Notes: a model not told the origin generated them from the letters alone. A stretch of DNA of 64,000 nucleotides from an uncultured Acidobacteriota bacterium (GCA_937867335.1 CALMKX010000229.1:1-64000); one strand, 5' to 3'. Shown: positions 45,582 to 54,204, numbered from the stretch's first letter. A program made the numbers and translations.

Positions 45582-46940
45582 ATGGCCGGAATCTACAAGG
45601 CTTACGACGTACGAGGTACCTACCCTGATCAGCTGGACGAGTCTGTGGCCGACCGGATCGGCCGGGCTTTCCGGGCCGTGCTCGACGCCGGCCAGGTGGC
45701 CGCCAATCCCACCGTGGTGGTGAGTCGGGACATGCGCTCCCATGGCGAGCCGCTCGCCGCTGCGCTGATCGAGGGCATCCGTGCGAGCGGGCTCGATGTG
45801 CTCGACATCGGCCTCGCCACCACGCCCACCAACTACTTCGCGGTGGGCTCCCTGGGCGCGGCCGGTGGGGTGCAGGTGACCGCCAGCCACAACCCGGCCC
45901 GCTATAACGGCTTCAAGTTCAGCCGCCACGAAGCCCGGCCGGTTTCCGGCGACGAGGGCATCCCGCTGATCGAAAAGCTGGTGACGGTGGGGCCGCTGCC
46001 CACCAGCACCCACCGGGGGGAGCTGCGCCAGGGCTCGGTCTTCGAGGCCTACAGCCAGCACGTGCTCTCCTACCTCCATCGTCCGGCTGGGGCCCGCAGG
46101 CTCAAGGTGGTCGTAGATGCCGGCAACGGCATGGGGACCCTCTACCGGCCGATCCTCGAGCAGGCAGGCATCGAGCTCATCCCCCTCTACTTCGAGCTCG
46201 ACGGCACGTTCCCGAACCACGAGGCCAACCCGCTGAAGCGAGAGAATCTCCGCGACCTGATGAAGGCCGTGCGCGAGCACGGAGCCGACCTCGGCGTGGC
46301 TTTCGACGGCGATGCCGACCGGGCCGCTTTCGTCGACGAGACCGGTGAGCCCGTGGGCAGCGACCTCGCCACCGCGCTGATCGCCGGCGAGCTCTTGGCC
46401 GACAACCCCGGCAAGACCGTGGTCTACGACCTGCGCTCTTCGCGGGCCGTGGCCGAGTACATCCGGGAGAAGGGCGGCGTGCCGGTGCGCGAACGGGTGG
46501 GCCACTCGTTCATCAAGGCCACCCTGAGGCGGGACGACGGCATCTTCGGCGGCGAGCTCGCCGGCCACTACTACTTCAGGGCCAACTACTTCGCCGACTG
46601 CTCGCTGCTCGCGGTGTTCGAGATCCTCAACCTGATGTGGAAGGCCGGCAAGCCCTTCTCGCAGATCGTCGCCCCGCTCCATCGCTACGCCAAGAGCGAA
46701 GAGATCAACTTCGAGGTGGAGGACAAGGCCGAGAAGATGCGAGCCTTCGAGGCCCAGTACGCGGGCGGCCAGATCGACCATCTCGATGGCGTCACCGTGC
46801 AGTTCCCGTCCTGGTGGGCGAACGTGCGGCCCTCGAACACCGAGCCCTACCTGCGGCTGGTGCTCGAGGCCGCTACTCCTCAAGAGCTCTTCACTCGGCG
46901 GATGGAGCTCATCGAACTTCTGGGCGAGCCCGCCGAGTAG
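45582..46940 (+). CDS. Phosphomannomutase/phosphoglucomutase
   Basis: An alpha-D-phosphohexomutase of 452 residues, interconverting hexose 6- and 1-phosphates for glycan precursors. The four family motifs are present: catalytic phosphoserine loop VTASHNPARYNGFK, metal loop FDGDADR, sugar-specificity loop GGELAGHYYF and phosphate-binding RPSNTEPYLRL. The GELAGHYYF form favours a dual mannose/glucose enzyme. It starts 15 bases after ileS with AGGGGAGCCAG upstream, and may be co-transcribed. Confidence 0.92.
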   Translation: MAGIYKAYDVRGTYPDQLDESVADRIGRAFRAVLDAGQVAANPTVVVSRDMRSHGEPLAAALIEGIRASGLDVLDIGLATTPTNYFAVGSLGAAGGVQVTASHNPARYNGFKFSRHEARPVSGDEGIPLIEKLVTVGPLPTSTHRGELRQGSVFEAYSQHVLSYLHRPAGARRLKVVVDAGNGMGTLYRPILEQAGIELIPLYFELDGTFPNHEANPLKRENLRDLMKAVREHGADLGVAFDGDADRAAFVDETGEPVGSDLATALIAGELLADNPGKTVVYDLRSSRAVAEYIREKGGVPVRERVGHSFIKATLRRDDGIFGGELAGHYYFRANYFADCSLLAVFEILNLMWKAGKPFSQIVAPLHRYAKSEEINFEVEDKAEKMRAFEAQYAGGQIDHLDGVTVQFPSWWANVRPSNTEPYLRLVLEAATPQELFTRRMELIELLGEPAE

Positions 46941-46956
46941 AAGCGAGAGGCAGGGC

Positions 46957-47652
46957 TCAGTCGCGGCTGCGGCCGCCCAAGAGGCCGGAGCGGAAGAGGT
47001 AGTAGAGCAGCGTTGCGAGGGTCGAAGCGGCCGCGGCCACGTAGGTCAGGGCCGCGGCGTTGAGCACGCGGTTCATGCCCTCCTGCTCGGCGCCGGCCAC
47101 CAGGCCGTACTCGCCGGCGAGCCGCTTCGCCCGGGCCGAGGCGTCGAACTCCACCGGCAGGGTGACCACCTGGAAGACCAACACCAGAGAGAAGAGCGCG
47201 GCGCCCACCAGCACCATGTTCTGGCTGTGGAACATCAGGCCGAACATCATCACGAAGATACCCAGGTTCGAGCCGATGCCGGCTGTGGGCACCAGCGCCG
47301 AGCGCAGCCAGAGCGGCTTGTAGGCCCGGGCGTGCTGGATGGCGTGCCCCGCTTCGTGGCAGGCCACGCCCACCGCGGCCACCGAGTTGCTGCCGTAGAC
47401 GGCTTCCGAAAGAGCGAGGGTCTTGTTCACCGGGTTGTAGTGGTCGGACAGGAAACCGTTGGTGGGAACCACCTGGACGTCCGAGATGCCGGAGCGTTCG
47501 AGCATGGCCTGGGCGGCCTGAGCGCCGGTCAGGCCCCGCATGGTGCGGACTTGCGAGTACTTGTTGAAGGCCGATTTGGTGCGCCAGCTGGCCCACAGCG
47601 AGAGCACCAGCGCCGGGCCAACGAACAGGAAGTAGATAGGGTCGAAGAACAT
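46957..47652 (-). CDS. YugP-like membrane zinc metallopeptidase
   Basis: A 231-residue membrane protein with the zinc motif CHEAGHAIQH (His99, Glu100, His103). Hydrophobic segments lie at the N-terminus, after the motif (residues about 115-170) and at the C-terminus. The VPTNGFLSDHYNPVNKTLALSEAVYGSNSVAAVGVACHE segment is typical of the YugP/DUF2268-unlike neutral zinc peptidase family. AAAGGAGAGG precedes the ATG. It is convergent with the phosphohexomutase gene, 16 bases apart. Substrates are unknown. Confidence 0.87.
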   Translation of the reverse strand: MFFDPIYFLFVGPALVLSLWASWRTKSAFNKYSQVRTMRGLTGAQAAQAMLERSGISDVQVVPTNGFLSDHYNPVNKTLALSEAVYGSNSVAAVGVACHEAGHAIQHARAYKPLWLRSALVPTAGIGSNLGIFVMMFGLMFHSQNMVLVGAALFSLVLVFQVVTLPVEFDASARAKRLAGEYGLVAGAEQEGMNRVLNAAALTYVAAAASTLATLLYYLFRSGLLGGRSRD

Positions 47653-47806
47653 GGTCCTCGCCTCTCCTTTCGCCAGGGGAAACGCGTTGTCGGAGCTTGG
47701 TATTCCATTCTCAATTGCAGCCCCTCCCGAGCCTGGACCCTCGGTAAGACGGCTGCTCTTTGCTTTGCCCCGTCGATCCGAGCCTACCAGGGATGCCGCC
47801 TGGTGC

Positions 47807-47812
47807 TACATT
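47807..47812 (+). promoter_or_regulatory. -10 hexamer before the SDR gene at 47819
   Basis: TACATT ends six bases before the ATG, with no ribosome site, fitting a leaderless start. Confidence 0.45.
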
Positions 47813-47818
47813 AGGCCC

Positions 47819-48541
47819 ATGAGCCAGCCCGGCGAAGAGAGAGTGGCCCTGGTGACCGGCGGCAGTCGGGGGATCGGCCGCGCTGTGGTCGAGGCCCTGG
47901 CGGAGGAGGGCTGGCAGGTCTTCTTCTGCAGTCGCCACGCGAGCTCGGTGGCCCAGGCTGTGGCGGCCCTTTCCGGCCGCTTCGGCGAGAGGGTCACCGG
48001 TGAGGCGGTCGATGTCCGGGAGAGCGCTGAAGTGGAGGCCTTCGTTCGTCAGGTGGAGGCTTGGGCCGGCCGCATCGATTGCCTGGTGAACAACGCTGGC
48101 TTGGGCCTCTTCGGCCCGGTCGACCAGCTTTCGGCCACCAGCTGGCGAGAGGTGATCGGCACCAACCTGGATGGCTGCTTCTACTTCCTCCGGGCGGTGG
48201 CTCCGGGCATGAGGAGGCGAGGCGGCGGCTTCATCTTCAACATCGGTTCGCTCGCCGCACGCAACCCGTTCGCCGGAGGTGCCGCCTACAACGCCAGCAA
48301 GTTCGGCTTGCTGGGCCTCTCCGAGGCTGCCATGCTCGATCTGCGCAAGGACGGCGTGAAGGTGGCGGCAATCCTGCCGGGAAGCGTCGCCACGGAATTC
48401 GGGCACCCGAAGCCCGGAGAGCGCGACTGGATGCTCCAGCCGGTCGATGTGGCGCGGACGGTGATGGACCTGCTGCGCTACCCGGATCGAGCCCTGCCGA
48501 GCGTGGTCGAACTCAGGCCGACCCGCCCTCCCAAACCGTAG
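47819..48541 (+). CDS. Short-chain dehydrogenase/reductase
   Basis: A 240-residue SDR. ALVTGGSRGIGRAVVEAL is the cofactor motif, NNAGLGLFGPV follows, IGSLAARNPFAGGAAYNASKFG contains the catalytic Ser, Tyr and Lys, and LPGSVATEF is the expected post-catalytic motif. The arginine in CSRHAS favours NADP. The gene stands alone, so the substrate cannot be inferred. It is convergent with the RskA-like gene, 14 bases away. Confidence 0.87.
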   Translation: MSQPGEERVALVTGGSRGIGRAVVEALAEEGWQVFFCSRHASSVAQAVAALSGRFGERVTGEAVDVRESAEVEAFVRQVEAWAGRIDCLVNNAGLGLFGPVDQLSATSWREVIGTNLDGCFYFLRAVAPGMRRRGGGFIFNIGSLAARNPFAGGAAYNASKFGLLGLSEAAMLDLRKDGVKVAAILPGSVATEFGHPKPGERDWMLQPVDVARTVMDLLRYPDRALPSVVELRPTRPPKP

Positions 48542-48555
48542 CGCCGGCGCCCTCG

Positions 48556-49488
48556 CTAGGAGATCGGCAGCATCTCGTTGCCGAACAGCACCTGATCACC
48601 GCTCGGCTGGGTGGCCCTCTGGGTGGGCTCTAGAGTGATCAGCACGGCTTTCATGCCGCTCGGCATGGACACCGAGCCGATTTCCGCCTCGTGGCCGGCC
48701 TCGACCTTGAAGACGCCGCCAGGTCTCGGCCCGCCGTCGGTCATGAACCACAGGGTGTAGACCCGGCCTTCGGCCACTGGCCGTAGCCCCGACACCTTGA
48801 GGTACCAGTGTTGATGGTCTGAGGAGACGAACAGCGCCCCGCGGGCGAGTGGCTGGGCCTGAGCCGGCAGGGCACCGGGCGGCTTGAGGGCGCAGACGGC
48901 GGCCCCTGGCCGAGTGATCAGGGCGAGCTTCTCCACCAGGCCGGCGCTCGCTTCCCTCAGGCTCGCGATCTCGGCCTGGGCCAGCTGCCGCTCTCGGCCG
49001 ACGGCGGCCAGTTTCTGCTCGAGCAAGCGAACCTGGTTCGACGACTCCTGGGCCTGGGTCCAGAACCAGGCTGCTCCCGTGGAGCTCACGAGGGCGAGCC
49101 CCGCGGCGAGGAGAGCCGGCCAGCGGCGGGCCTTGCGGATCGTCGGAGGAGGCTCAGGTCGAGCCAGTGGGAAGCTGCGGAACTCCAGCGCGGAAGTCGG
49201 CGTCGCTGGCGCGGGAGGCTCTGCGGTCGCGGCAGGTTTCTCGACGGCGCGGATGGCCGGAGCCGCCGAGAGGCGGGGAGCCCCCTTGCGAACCCGAGCG
49301 AGCAAGGCATCCTTCAACTGAGGAGGCGGAGCGACGGGCTCCACGCTCTGGGCCACCAGCCCCAGAACTTCTCCGTATAGGCGCGAGAGCACCTGCTCCT
49401 CTTCCGCAGGCTCGGCGGAAGGGAGCGGCTCCTTCGCTTCAAGAAGCGCGAGAATCAGCTCATCCTCGCGGTCGTATGGCAGGCTCAC
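48556..49488 (-). CDS. RskA-like anti-sigma factor
   Basis: The 310-residue protein has a cytoplasmic part with Pro/Ala-rich sequence (residues 1-125), a single transmembrane helix (WPALLAAGLALVSSTGAAWFW), a coiled coil (NQVRLLEQKLAAVGRERQLAQAEIASLREA), and a C-terminal RskA/anti-sigma-K beta domain (YTLWFMTDGGPRPGGVFKV...). RskA proteins hold their sigma factor at the membrane and release it by regulated proteolysis. The GTG start overlaps the sigma gene stop (GTGA). Confidence 0.85.
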   Translation of the reverse strand: MSLPYDREDELILALLEAKEPLPSAEPAEEEQVLSRLYGEVLGLVAQSVEPVAPPPQLKDALLARVRKGAPRLSAAPAIRAVEKPAATAEPPAPATPTSALEFRSFPLARPEPPPTIRKARRWPALLAAGLALVSSTGAAWFWTQAQESSNQVRLLEQKLAAVGRERQLAQAEIASLREASAGLVEKLALITRPGAAVCALKPPGALPAQAQPLARGALFVSSDHQHWYLKVSGLRPVAEGRVYTLWFMTDGGPRPGGVFKVEAGHEAEIGSVSMPSGMKAVLITLEPTQRATQPSGDQVLFGNEMLPIS

Positions 49489-50081
49489 AGTAGCTCCCGG
49501 ATCTCATGACGCAATGCCGACCGCAACTTCTTCATCGCAAGTAGTGTTCGCGTCTTGACTGTTCCTAGAGGGATCGCCGTTGCGGCTGCGATCTCCGCCT
49601 GAGAGAGGCCGGCGAAGAAGGCCATTTCGAGCACATTCCGCTGCTCCTCGGGCAGCCGGTCCAGTTCCTCGCGCACGCGTCGTCGTCTTTCCTCAGAGAG
49701 TACGGTCGAGAAACCCTCCGAGGATGTATGGAGCCCGTCCTCGATCGCGTCCAGCGAGTCCTGGCCTCGCTCGGCGACCTTGCGGGAGCGCAGCCGGTCG
49801 ATCGCTCGACTGCGCGCCACGAGGAGCAGCCAGGTCACCACAGCGGCGCGATCCGCCTGATAGCGCCCGGCCTGTTGCCAGCAGTACGCGAAGGTCTCCT
49901 GGAGGGTCTCCTCGGCGTCCTCTCGGCGGCCCAGGATGCGCAGGGCGAGTCCGAGAATCAGGGCGGCGTGCCGGTCGTAGAGCTCGGAAAGGGCCGCTTC
50001 GTCGCCACTGGCGACAGCCCGGATCAACTCGGAGTCCGAGGGGGCGCCAGATGGCGTGGAGGCTTGCTGGTCCAGAGTCAT
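49485..50081 (-). CDS. ECF RNA polymerase sigma factor (SigK-like)
   Basis: Sigma region 2 is LYDRHAALILGLALRILGRREDAEETLQETFAYCWQQAGRY and region 4 is LDRLPEEQRNVLEMAFFAGLSQAEIAAATAIPLGTVKTRTLLAMKKL. The ATG giving MTLDQQASTPSG is used (198 residues); another possible start is 54 bases upstream. The cognate anti-sigma gene overlaps its end. The order and domain types match the SigK/RskA pair. Confidence 0.88.
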   Translation of the reverse strand: MTLDQQASTPSGAPSDSELIRAVASGDEAALSELYDRHAALILGLALRILGRREDAEETLQETFAYCWQQAGRYQADRAAVVTWLLLVARSRAIDRLRSRKVAERGQDSLDAIEDGLHTSSEGFSTVLSEERRRRVREELDRLPEEQRNVLEMAFFAGLSQAEIAAATAIPLGTVKTRTLLAMKKLRSALRHEIRELL

Positions 50082-50183
50082 CTTGGCCGTCGCAGGGTGG
50101 ACGATCGGCGAAAGAATAGCACGGCGGTTTGTCACCGCCTTCGTTGGGTGGCTTGGCCCGTTGCCCCGCGGGCCGAAAAGGCC

Positions 50184-50582
50184 TCAGGCCGGCTCGGTGC
50201 GGACCGGGATGGGGTGGCCCTCTTCGTTCACGTGCACGTAGACCACCTCGGCTTCGGTGACTTGCGTTTTCGGGGCGGGCGAGCCGTAGGGGCGCTCGGC
50301 CTCCACCGTGACCTTGACGGTGATCGAGGTCCGGCCCACGCGCAGCGTCTCGGTCCAGAAGGTGACCAGGTCGCCCACGAACACGGGAGCGAGGAACTCC
50401 ACCTCGTGCATGGCCACGGTCACCAGCTTGCCGCGGCTGTAGCGATGAGCCTCCACGGCGCCGGCCTGGTCGATGTAGGAAAGGATGATGCCGCCGAAGA
50501 TGGTACCCAGGGCGTTGGTGTCCTTGGGCATCATCACCACACGAATCGCCGGCTGTCGCTCGGCCGCGGCTTCAAGTTCCAT
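50184..50582 (-). CDS. Acyl-CoA thioesterase, YciA/hot-dog fold
   Basis: A single hot-dog domain of 132 residues. VVMMPKDTNALGTIFGGIILSYIDQAGAVEAHRYSRG contains the conserved NxxGTIFGGxILSxID segment with the catalytic aspartate, and VAMHEVEFLAPVFVGDLVTFW the second. Such enzymes hydrolyse medium to long acyl-CoAs. The ATG lies inside the end of the thymidine kinase gene (11-base overlap), so it is translationally coupled to it. Confidence 0.88.
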   Translation of the reverse strand: MELEAAAERQPAIRVVMMPKDTNALGTIFGGIILSYIDQAGAVEAHRYSRGKLVTVAMHEVEFLAPVFVGDLVTFWTETLRVGRTSITVKVTVEAERPYGSPAPKTQVTEAEVVYVHVNEEGHPIPVRTEPA

Positions 50583-51132
50583 AGCACCTCCGGCAGCGTG
50601 CTTCGTAGGTCTCCGTGTCTCCCACCACCACTTGCTCACTGCCTCCCGCGATGCGGTAGCTGTAGTGCGCCCGCTCGCCGCAGCGGACGCAGATGGCGTG
50701 CATCTTGTCCACGAACTCCGCCAGGGCCAGCACGGCCGGCATCGGCCCGAAGGGTTCCCGGCGGTAGTCGAGGTCGAGCCCGGCGACGATCACTCGCAGC
50801 CCCAGATCGGCCAGCTGGTTGAGTACCAGAGGCAGCTCGAGGTCGAAGAACTGAGCCTCGTCGATGCCCACCACCTCCACGCCGATCTCGAGCCGGGCCA
50901 GGAGCTCACGGCTGGTCGGCACGGCCACCGCTTCGAACTGACGATTGTCCCGGGTGGCCACCACTTCGACGCCGGAGCGGGTGTCGGTGACCGGCTTGAA
51001 GACCTGCACCCGCTGGCGAGCGATGGTGGCTCGCTTCAACCGGCGAACGAGCTCTTCGCTCTTGCCGGAGAACATCCCTCCCGTGATCACCTCGATATGG
51101 CCACGGGAAGCTTCTGGGCGTGTTCGGCTCAC
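50572..51132 (-). CDS. tdk: Thymidine kinase
   Basis: A type II thymidine kinase of 186 residues. The P-loop is GGMFSGKSEE (about residues 18-27), the Walker B/lasso region is GIDEAQFFD, and the zinc ribbon uses two C-x2-C pairs (CVRCGERAHYS and CRRCYGT). The mobile lasso residues are followed by the YEARCRRC end typical of the family. GTG is the start, nine bases after a TAGCAT box. Confidence 0.93.
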   Translation of the reverse strand: MSRTRPEASRGHIEVITGGMFSGKSEELVRRLKRATIARQRVQVFKPVTDTRSGVEVVATRDNRQFEAVAVPTSRELLARLEIGVEVVGIDEAQFFDLELPLVLNQLADLGLRVIVAGLDLDYRREPFGPMPAVLALAEFVDKMHAICVRCGERAHYSYRIAGGSEQVVVGDTETYEARCRRCYGT

Positions 51133-51141
51133 CGGCGCGGG

Positions 51142-51147
51142 ATGCTA
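51142..51147 (-). promoter_or_regulatory. -10 hexamer before tdk
   Basis: TAGCAT on the minus strand lies nine bases before the GTG start. No ribosome site is visible. Confidence 0.35.
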
Positions 51148-51197
51148 CAACTTCCTCGCAGCGAGGCGCAAAGAGACGAGCCCTGCCCGGCGAGCGA

Positions 51198-51203
51198 TAT
51201 CAT
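51198..51203 (+). promoter_or_regulatory. -10 hexamer before the HAD gene at 51210
   Basis: TATCAT ends six bases before the GTG start, with no ribosome site. Together with tdk this forms a compact divergent promoter. Confidence 0.45.
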
Positions 51204-51209
51204 GCAGCC

Positions 51210-51899
51210 GTGCTCCGGGCCATTCTGTTCGACTTCAATGGAGTTCTGGTGGACGACGAGCCGATCCACTATGCCCTCTTTGCGCGGGTGCTCGGCGAGG
51301 AGGGGATCGTTCTCAGCGAGGAGGTCTACTACCGCCAGTACCTCAGCCTGGACGACCGCGGCTGCTTCACCCAGGCCTTGAGAGCTGCGGGCAAGTCGGC
51401 GGGTGCCGCGGAAGTGGTGCGCTTGACCACCCGCAAGGCGAGCTACTACCGCGAGCAGATCCGCCGGGAGGGCTACCCGTTCTTCCCCGGCGCTCGCGAG
51501 CTGGTGCGGAGTGCTGCGACGGCGGGCCTCACGCTGGGAGTGGTGAGCGGCGCCCTGCGGGAAGAAGTGGAAGCTGCCTGCGATCAGGCCGGGCTCTCTC
51601 GTTTCTTTAAGGTGCTCGTCACCGCGGAGGACGTGAGCGAAGGAAAGCCCGATCCCCAGGGTTATCTGCGCGGTATCGAGGCGCTCAACTCGCAACCTCC
51701 GCTGCCGGATCGGCTCTTCCATCCTCACGAAGTGCTCGCCATCGAAGACAGCCCGGGGGGCCTCCAGGCGGCTGCTGCTGCCGGCCTCGCCACCCTGGGC
51801 GTGGCCCACACCTATCCGGCGGATGGACTGGTAGCCGATCGCGTCGTGCGCTCGCTCGCAGGGCTGTCGATCGAGGAGCTCTTGCGAATCAGCGGCTGA
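51210..51899 (+). CDS. HAD-superfamily hydrolase, beta-phosphoglucomutase-like
   Basis: A 229-residue HAD protein with motif I FDFNGVLVDDEPIH, motif II VVSG, motif III lysine in EGKPDPQGYL and motif IV AIEDSPGGLQAA. The first nucleophile pattern reads DFNG rather than DxDG: the first Asp is present and the second, usually the general acid, is Asn. Such DxN forms occur in some HAD enzymes but lower the confidence in phosphatase activity. A helical cap lies at residues 17-90. The substrate is unknown. Confidence 0.82.
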   Translation: MLRAILFDFNGVLVDDEPIHYALFARVLGEEGIVLSEEVYYRQYLSLDDRGCFTQALRAAGKSAGAAEVVRLTTRKASYYREQIRREGYPFFPGARELVRSAATAGLTLGVVSGALREEVEAACDQAGLSRFFKVLVTAEDVSEGKPDPQGYLRGIEALNSQPPLPDRLFHPHEVLAIEDSPGGLQAAAAAGLATLGVAHTYPADGLVADRVVRSLAGLSIEELLRISG

Positions 51900-51920
51900 G
51901 CCGCGCCCCCCGCGCCGCGC

Positions 51921-52274
51921 TCAGGCGATGGGCATGCGCGCTGCGAAGCCGTCCTCGTAAGAGTGGAAGTGAGCCAGGCTCTCCTCGGGATAGCGCCAGC
52001 AGTAGTAGCCATCGCCGTTGTCCCAGTCCACCAGCCACAGGCCCTTCACCTCGCAGCCGAGCTGGGTGATCTCCTCCGCCCAGGCCTGGATGATGCGCTC
52101 GTAGGAGCCCTGCAGCTCCTCTCGCCGAGTTTCCATCTCGTCGCGGCTCTGGAGGGCATTGAAGAGAGCCTCCACCTGGCGCACGGCGGCGTGGGTGAGG
52201 TCCCGAACGGCGGGGAAGGTGTTCAGGGCCTCTTCGTAGCTGAAGATCCGGCGGGGGCGCGGGCGCTCGCTCAC
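51921..52274 (-). CDS. DUF2203 family protein
   Basis: A 117-residue protein that begins RIFSYEEALNTFPAVRDLTHAAVRQVEALFNAL and ends with the DUF2203 signature VKGLWLVDWDNGDGYYCWRYPEESLAHFHSYEDGFAAR. The function of the family is not known; the first half is a long helix pair. GTG is the start, with TAGCAT seven bases upstream. It is the last gene with typical host base composition before the low-GC island. Confidence 0.8.
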   Translation of the reverse strand: MSERPRPRRIFSYEEALNTFPAVRDLTHAAVRQVEALFNALQSRDEMETRREELQGSYERIIQAWAEEITQLGCEVKGLWLVDWDNGDGYYCWRYPEESLAHFHSYEDGFAARMPIA

Positions 52275-52281
52275 GGCGAGG

Positions 52282-52287
52282 ATGCTA
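52282..52287 (-). promoter_or_regulatory. -10 hexamer before the DUF2203 gene
   Basis: TAGCAT on the minus strand, seven bases before the GTG at 52274, with no ribosome site. Confidence 0.45.
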
Positions 52288-52409
52288 GCAGAGGGAGGCT
52301 CTGCAACCTCACCTTCCCAATGCCTACCGCAGCCGAGGCCAGCAATAGGGCGGCGAAGGCCGAGTGTTCCCTCCTGGACAAATTGGCTAAGAACGGGCAT
52401 CATGTCGCC

Positions 52410-53324
52410 ATGGGCGATCGCAAGTCCGGCGTAACACGACCTCCTGCACACCGATTTGGCGGAGGTTGGACGGAAAGCAAACTGGCCATAGTCCAAAGCT
52501 ATCTCAGGGCATATGCGATAGCCTTGAAGGAAAAGCGCTTTCAGATTGCCTATATCGATGCCTTCGCTGGCACCGGATACAGGTCGGAGAAGGAGGAGGG
52601 GCCAGAAACAGGCCTCCTCTTCCCAGACCTGGCTGCGGACGCGCCACAGGAGTTCCTCGAGGGTTCGGCTCGGCTCGCCCTGCAGGTCGACCCTTCTTTC
52701 GACAAGTACCTGTTTATTGAGAAAGACCCAGCCAGATGCCGCGTTCTGGAGACACTAAAGCAAGAATTCCCGGACCGCTCGGCGAGAGTGCAAGTGCGTG
52801 AAGGTGATGCGAACAAGGTATTACAGGAGATCTGTGGCAAACCTGGGTGGGAGAACCTACGCGCAGTCCTTTTTCTGGATCCCTATGGCATGCAAGTTGA
52901 GTGGGACACGATAGAAGCAATCGCCAACACAGGAGCTATAGACCTTTGGCTACTTTTTCCGCTCGGAATGGGGCTGAGTCGGTTATTGCCGAGGAGTGGA
53001 AACATCCCTGATGGCTGGCGCAGGCGACTTGATCTCTTCCTTGGAACCACTGACTGGCAACAGGCTCTCTACAGTGAGAGACCCAGGCGGAGTCTGTTCG
53101 ATGATGACGCTGTAGAGAAAGTAAGAGCTAGCACTGGCGAGGTGGGGCGCTATTTCGTGGATAGATTGAGGACGGTGTTCCCAGCAGTCTCTGACAGTCC
53201 AAGAGTGCTAGAGAACTCATCGCGCTGCCCCCTCTACTTGCTCTGCTTCGCTGTGAGTAGCCGCAACCCCCAGGCTCAGAGGATTGCGCTTAGGATCGCA
53301 GACCATATACTGAGAAGCGACTGA
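52410..53324 (+). CDS. tcmP: Three-Cys-motif partner protein TcmP (methyltransferase-like)
   Basis: This 304-residue protein matches the TcmP family, found next to three-Cys-motif proteins. The N-terminus FGGGWTESKLAIVQSYLRAYAIALK and IAYIDAFAGTG (residues 47-56) are typical. The layout looks like a class I SAM-dependent methyltransferase: D-x-F-A-G-x-G as motif I, an acidic residue after strand 2 (FIEKD, Glu104), EGDAN (131-135) and LFLDPYG (154-160), where DPY resembles the D/NPPY loop of base methyltransferases. The ATG lacks a ribosome site; a TTG at 52383 is possible. Codon use is unlike the neighbours. The function is not established. Confidence 0.87.
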   Translation: MGDRKSGVTRPPAHRFGGGWTESKLAIVQSYLRAYAIALKEKRFQIAYIDAFAGTGYRSEKEEGPETGLLFPDLAADAPQEFLEGSARLALQVDPSFDKYLFIEKDPARCRVLETLKQEFPDRSARVQVREGDANKVLQEICGKPGWENLRAVLFLDPYGMQVEWDTIEAIANTGAIDLWLLFPLGMGLSRLLPRSGNIPDGWRRRLDLFLGTTDWQQALYSERPRRSLFDDDAVEKVRASTGEVGRYFVDRLRTVFPAVSDSPRVLENSSRCPLYLLCFAVSSRNPQAQRIALRIADHILRSD

Positions 53325-53327
53325 GCT

Positions 53328-54179
53328 ATGGCGTGGAACTCACAAATCGAGTGGACCGAGGCAACTTGGAATCCAGTTACTGGCTGCACTAAGGTGAGCC
53401 AGGGCTGTAAGCACTGCTATGCAGAGCTCCTTGCTAGTCGGCTCCGGGCTATGGGGCAGCCGAACTACTCGAATGGTTTCCGGCTCACACTGCAGCCCCA
53501 CATGCTCGAGCTGCCTTTGCGCTGGAAACGGCCCCTAAGGATCTTTGTTAACTCAATGAGCGACTTATTTCATGAGGATGTTCCAGTCGAGTATATCGCT
53601 CGCGTTTTTGAAGTGATGGAGATCTCCAACTGGCACACGTTCCAGGTCTTGACCAAGCGAGCCAGCCGGCTAGCGGCTCTGGCCTCCGCTCTCCGCTGGC
53701 CGGAGAACGTCTGGGTTGGCGTGAGCGTTGAGAACGCCGACAACCTTGACAGGGTTGAGAAGCTGCGCGAAGTTCCTGCTGCTGTCAAATTCCTTTCCCT
53801 TGAGCCGCTTCTCGGCCCGTTGAGTGGCCTGAATCTCAAGGATGTGCAGTGGGTTATCGTAGGGGGTGAATCCGGCCCCAAAGCGCGGTCGGTGGATCGA
53901 GAATGGATTCTCGACATTCGGAACAAGTGCCTTGCCGGCCGTGTGCCTTTTTTCTTCAAGCAGTGGGGCGGAGCAAACAAGAAGGCGGCTGGTAGGCTCC
54001 TCGATGGTCGCACGTGGGACGAGATGCCACAGGCCGCCGCTTCTTCGAGGCAAGCAGCCGAGCACAGGGAGAAGGCTGAGCTTCCCGCGGAGGGTATTGC
54101 CAAACACGGGAGACGGGTCGTAGTGAAGACCGGCTATTCCAGCCGAGTAAGCCCAACAGGCTGGGAGTTCGGACGTTGA
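53328..54179 (+). CDS. DUF5131 (phage Gp37/Gp68-like) three-Cys-motif protein
   Basis: The 283-residue product has the family N-terminus [27 protein letters not shown], with Cys20, Cys27 and Cys30 (C-x6-C-x2-C), reminiscent of radical-SAM cluster motifs. Other conserved blocks are [54 protein letters not shown] and PFFFKQWGG. Homologues occur in phages and mobile regions. It starts three bases after the tcmP stop and shares its low-GC codon use, so the pair was probably acquired together. Catalysis by an iron-sulfur radical mechanism is an inference. Confidence 0.88.
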   Translation: MAWNSQIEWTEATWNPVTGCTKVSQGCKHCYAELLASRLRAMGQPNYSNGFRLTLQPHMLELPLRWKRPLRIFVNSMSDLFHEDVPVEYIARVFEVMEISNWHTFQVLTKRASRLAALASALRWPENVWVGVSVENADNLDRVEKLREVPAAVKFLSLEPLLGPLSGLNLKDVQWVIVGGESGPKARSVDREWILDIRNKCLAGRVPFFFKQWGGANKKAAGRLLDGRTWDEMPQAAASSRQAAEHREKAELPAEGIAKHGRRVVVKTGYSSRVSPTGWEFGR

Positions 54180-54204
54180 CTTGACTCGGGTGGAGCCGTA
54201 ACCT
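54176..54204 (+). promoter_or_regulatory. Possible promoter of the A-type Fe-S carrier gene
   Basis: TTGACT and TAACCT are separated by 17 bases, ending 71 bases before the ATG. The -35 matches well and the -10 only moderately. The -35 overlaps the stop of the DUF5131 gene at the island edge. Confidence 0.35.

Larger units (their letters stand above)
52310..54180. other. Low-GC compositional island carrying tcmP and the DUF5131 gene
   Basis: From about 52310 to 54180 the third codon positions use many A and T bases and runs such as TTTTTC and GATAGAAGCAAT appear, unlike the flanking genes. The two genes on it are co-directional and nearly contiguous. The neighbours on each side (DUF2203, A-type Fe-S carrier) have normal composition. 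No transposase, integrase, tRNA or flanking repeat is visible, so the way it arrived cannot be told. Confidence 0.7.
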
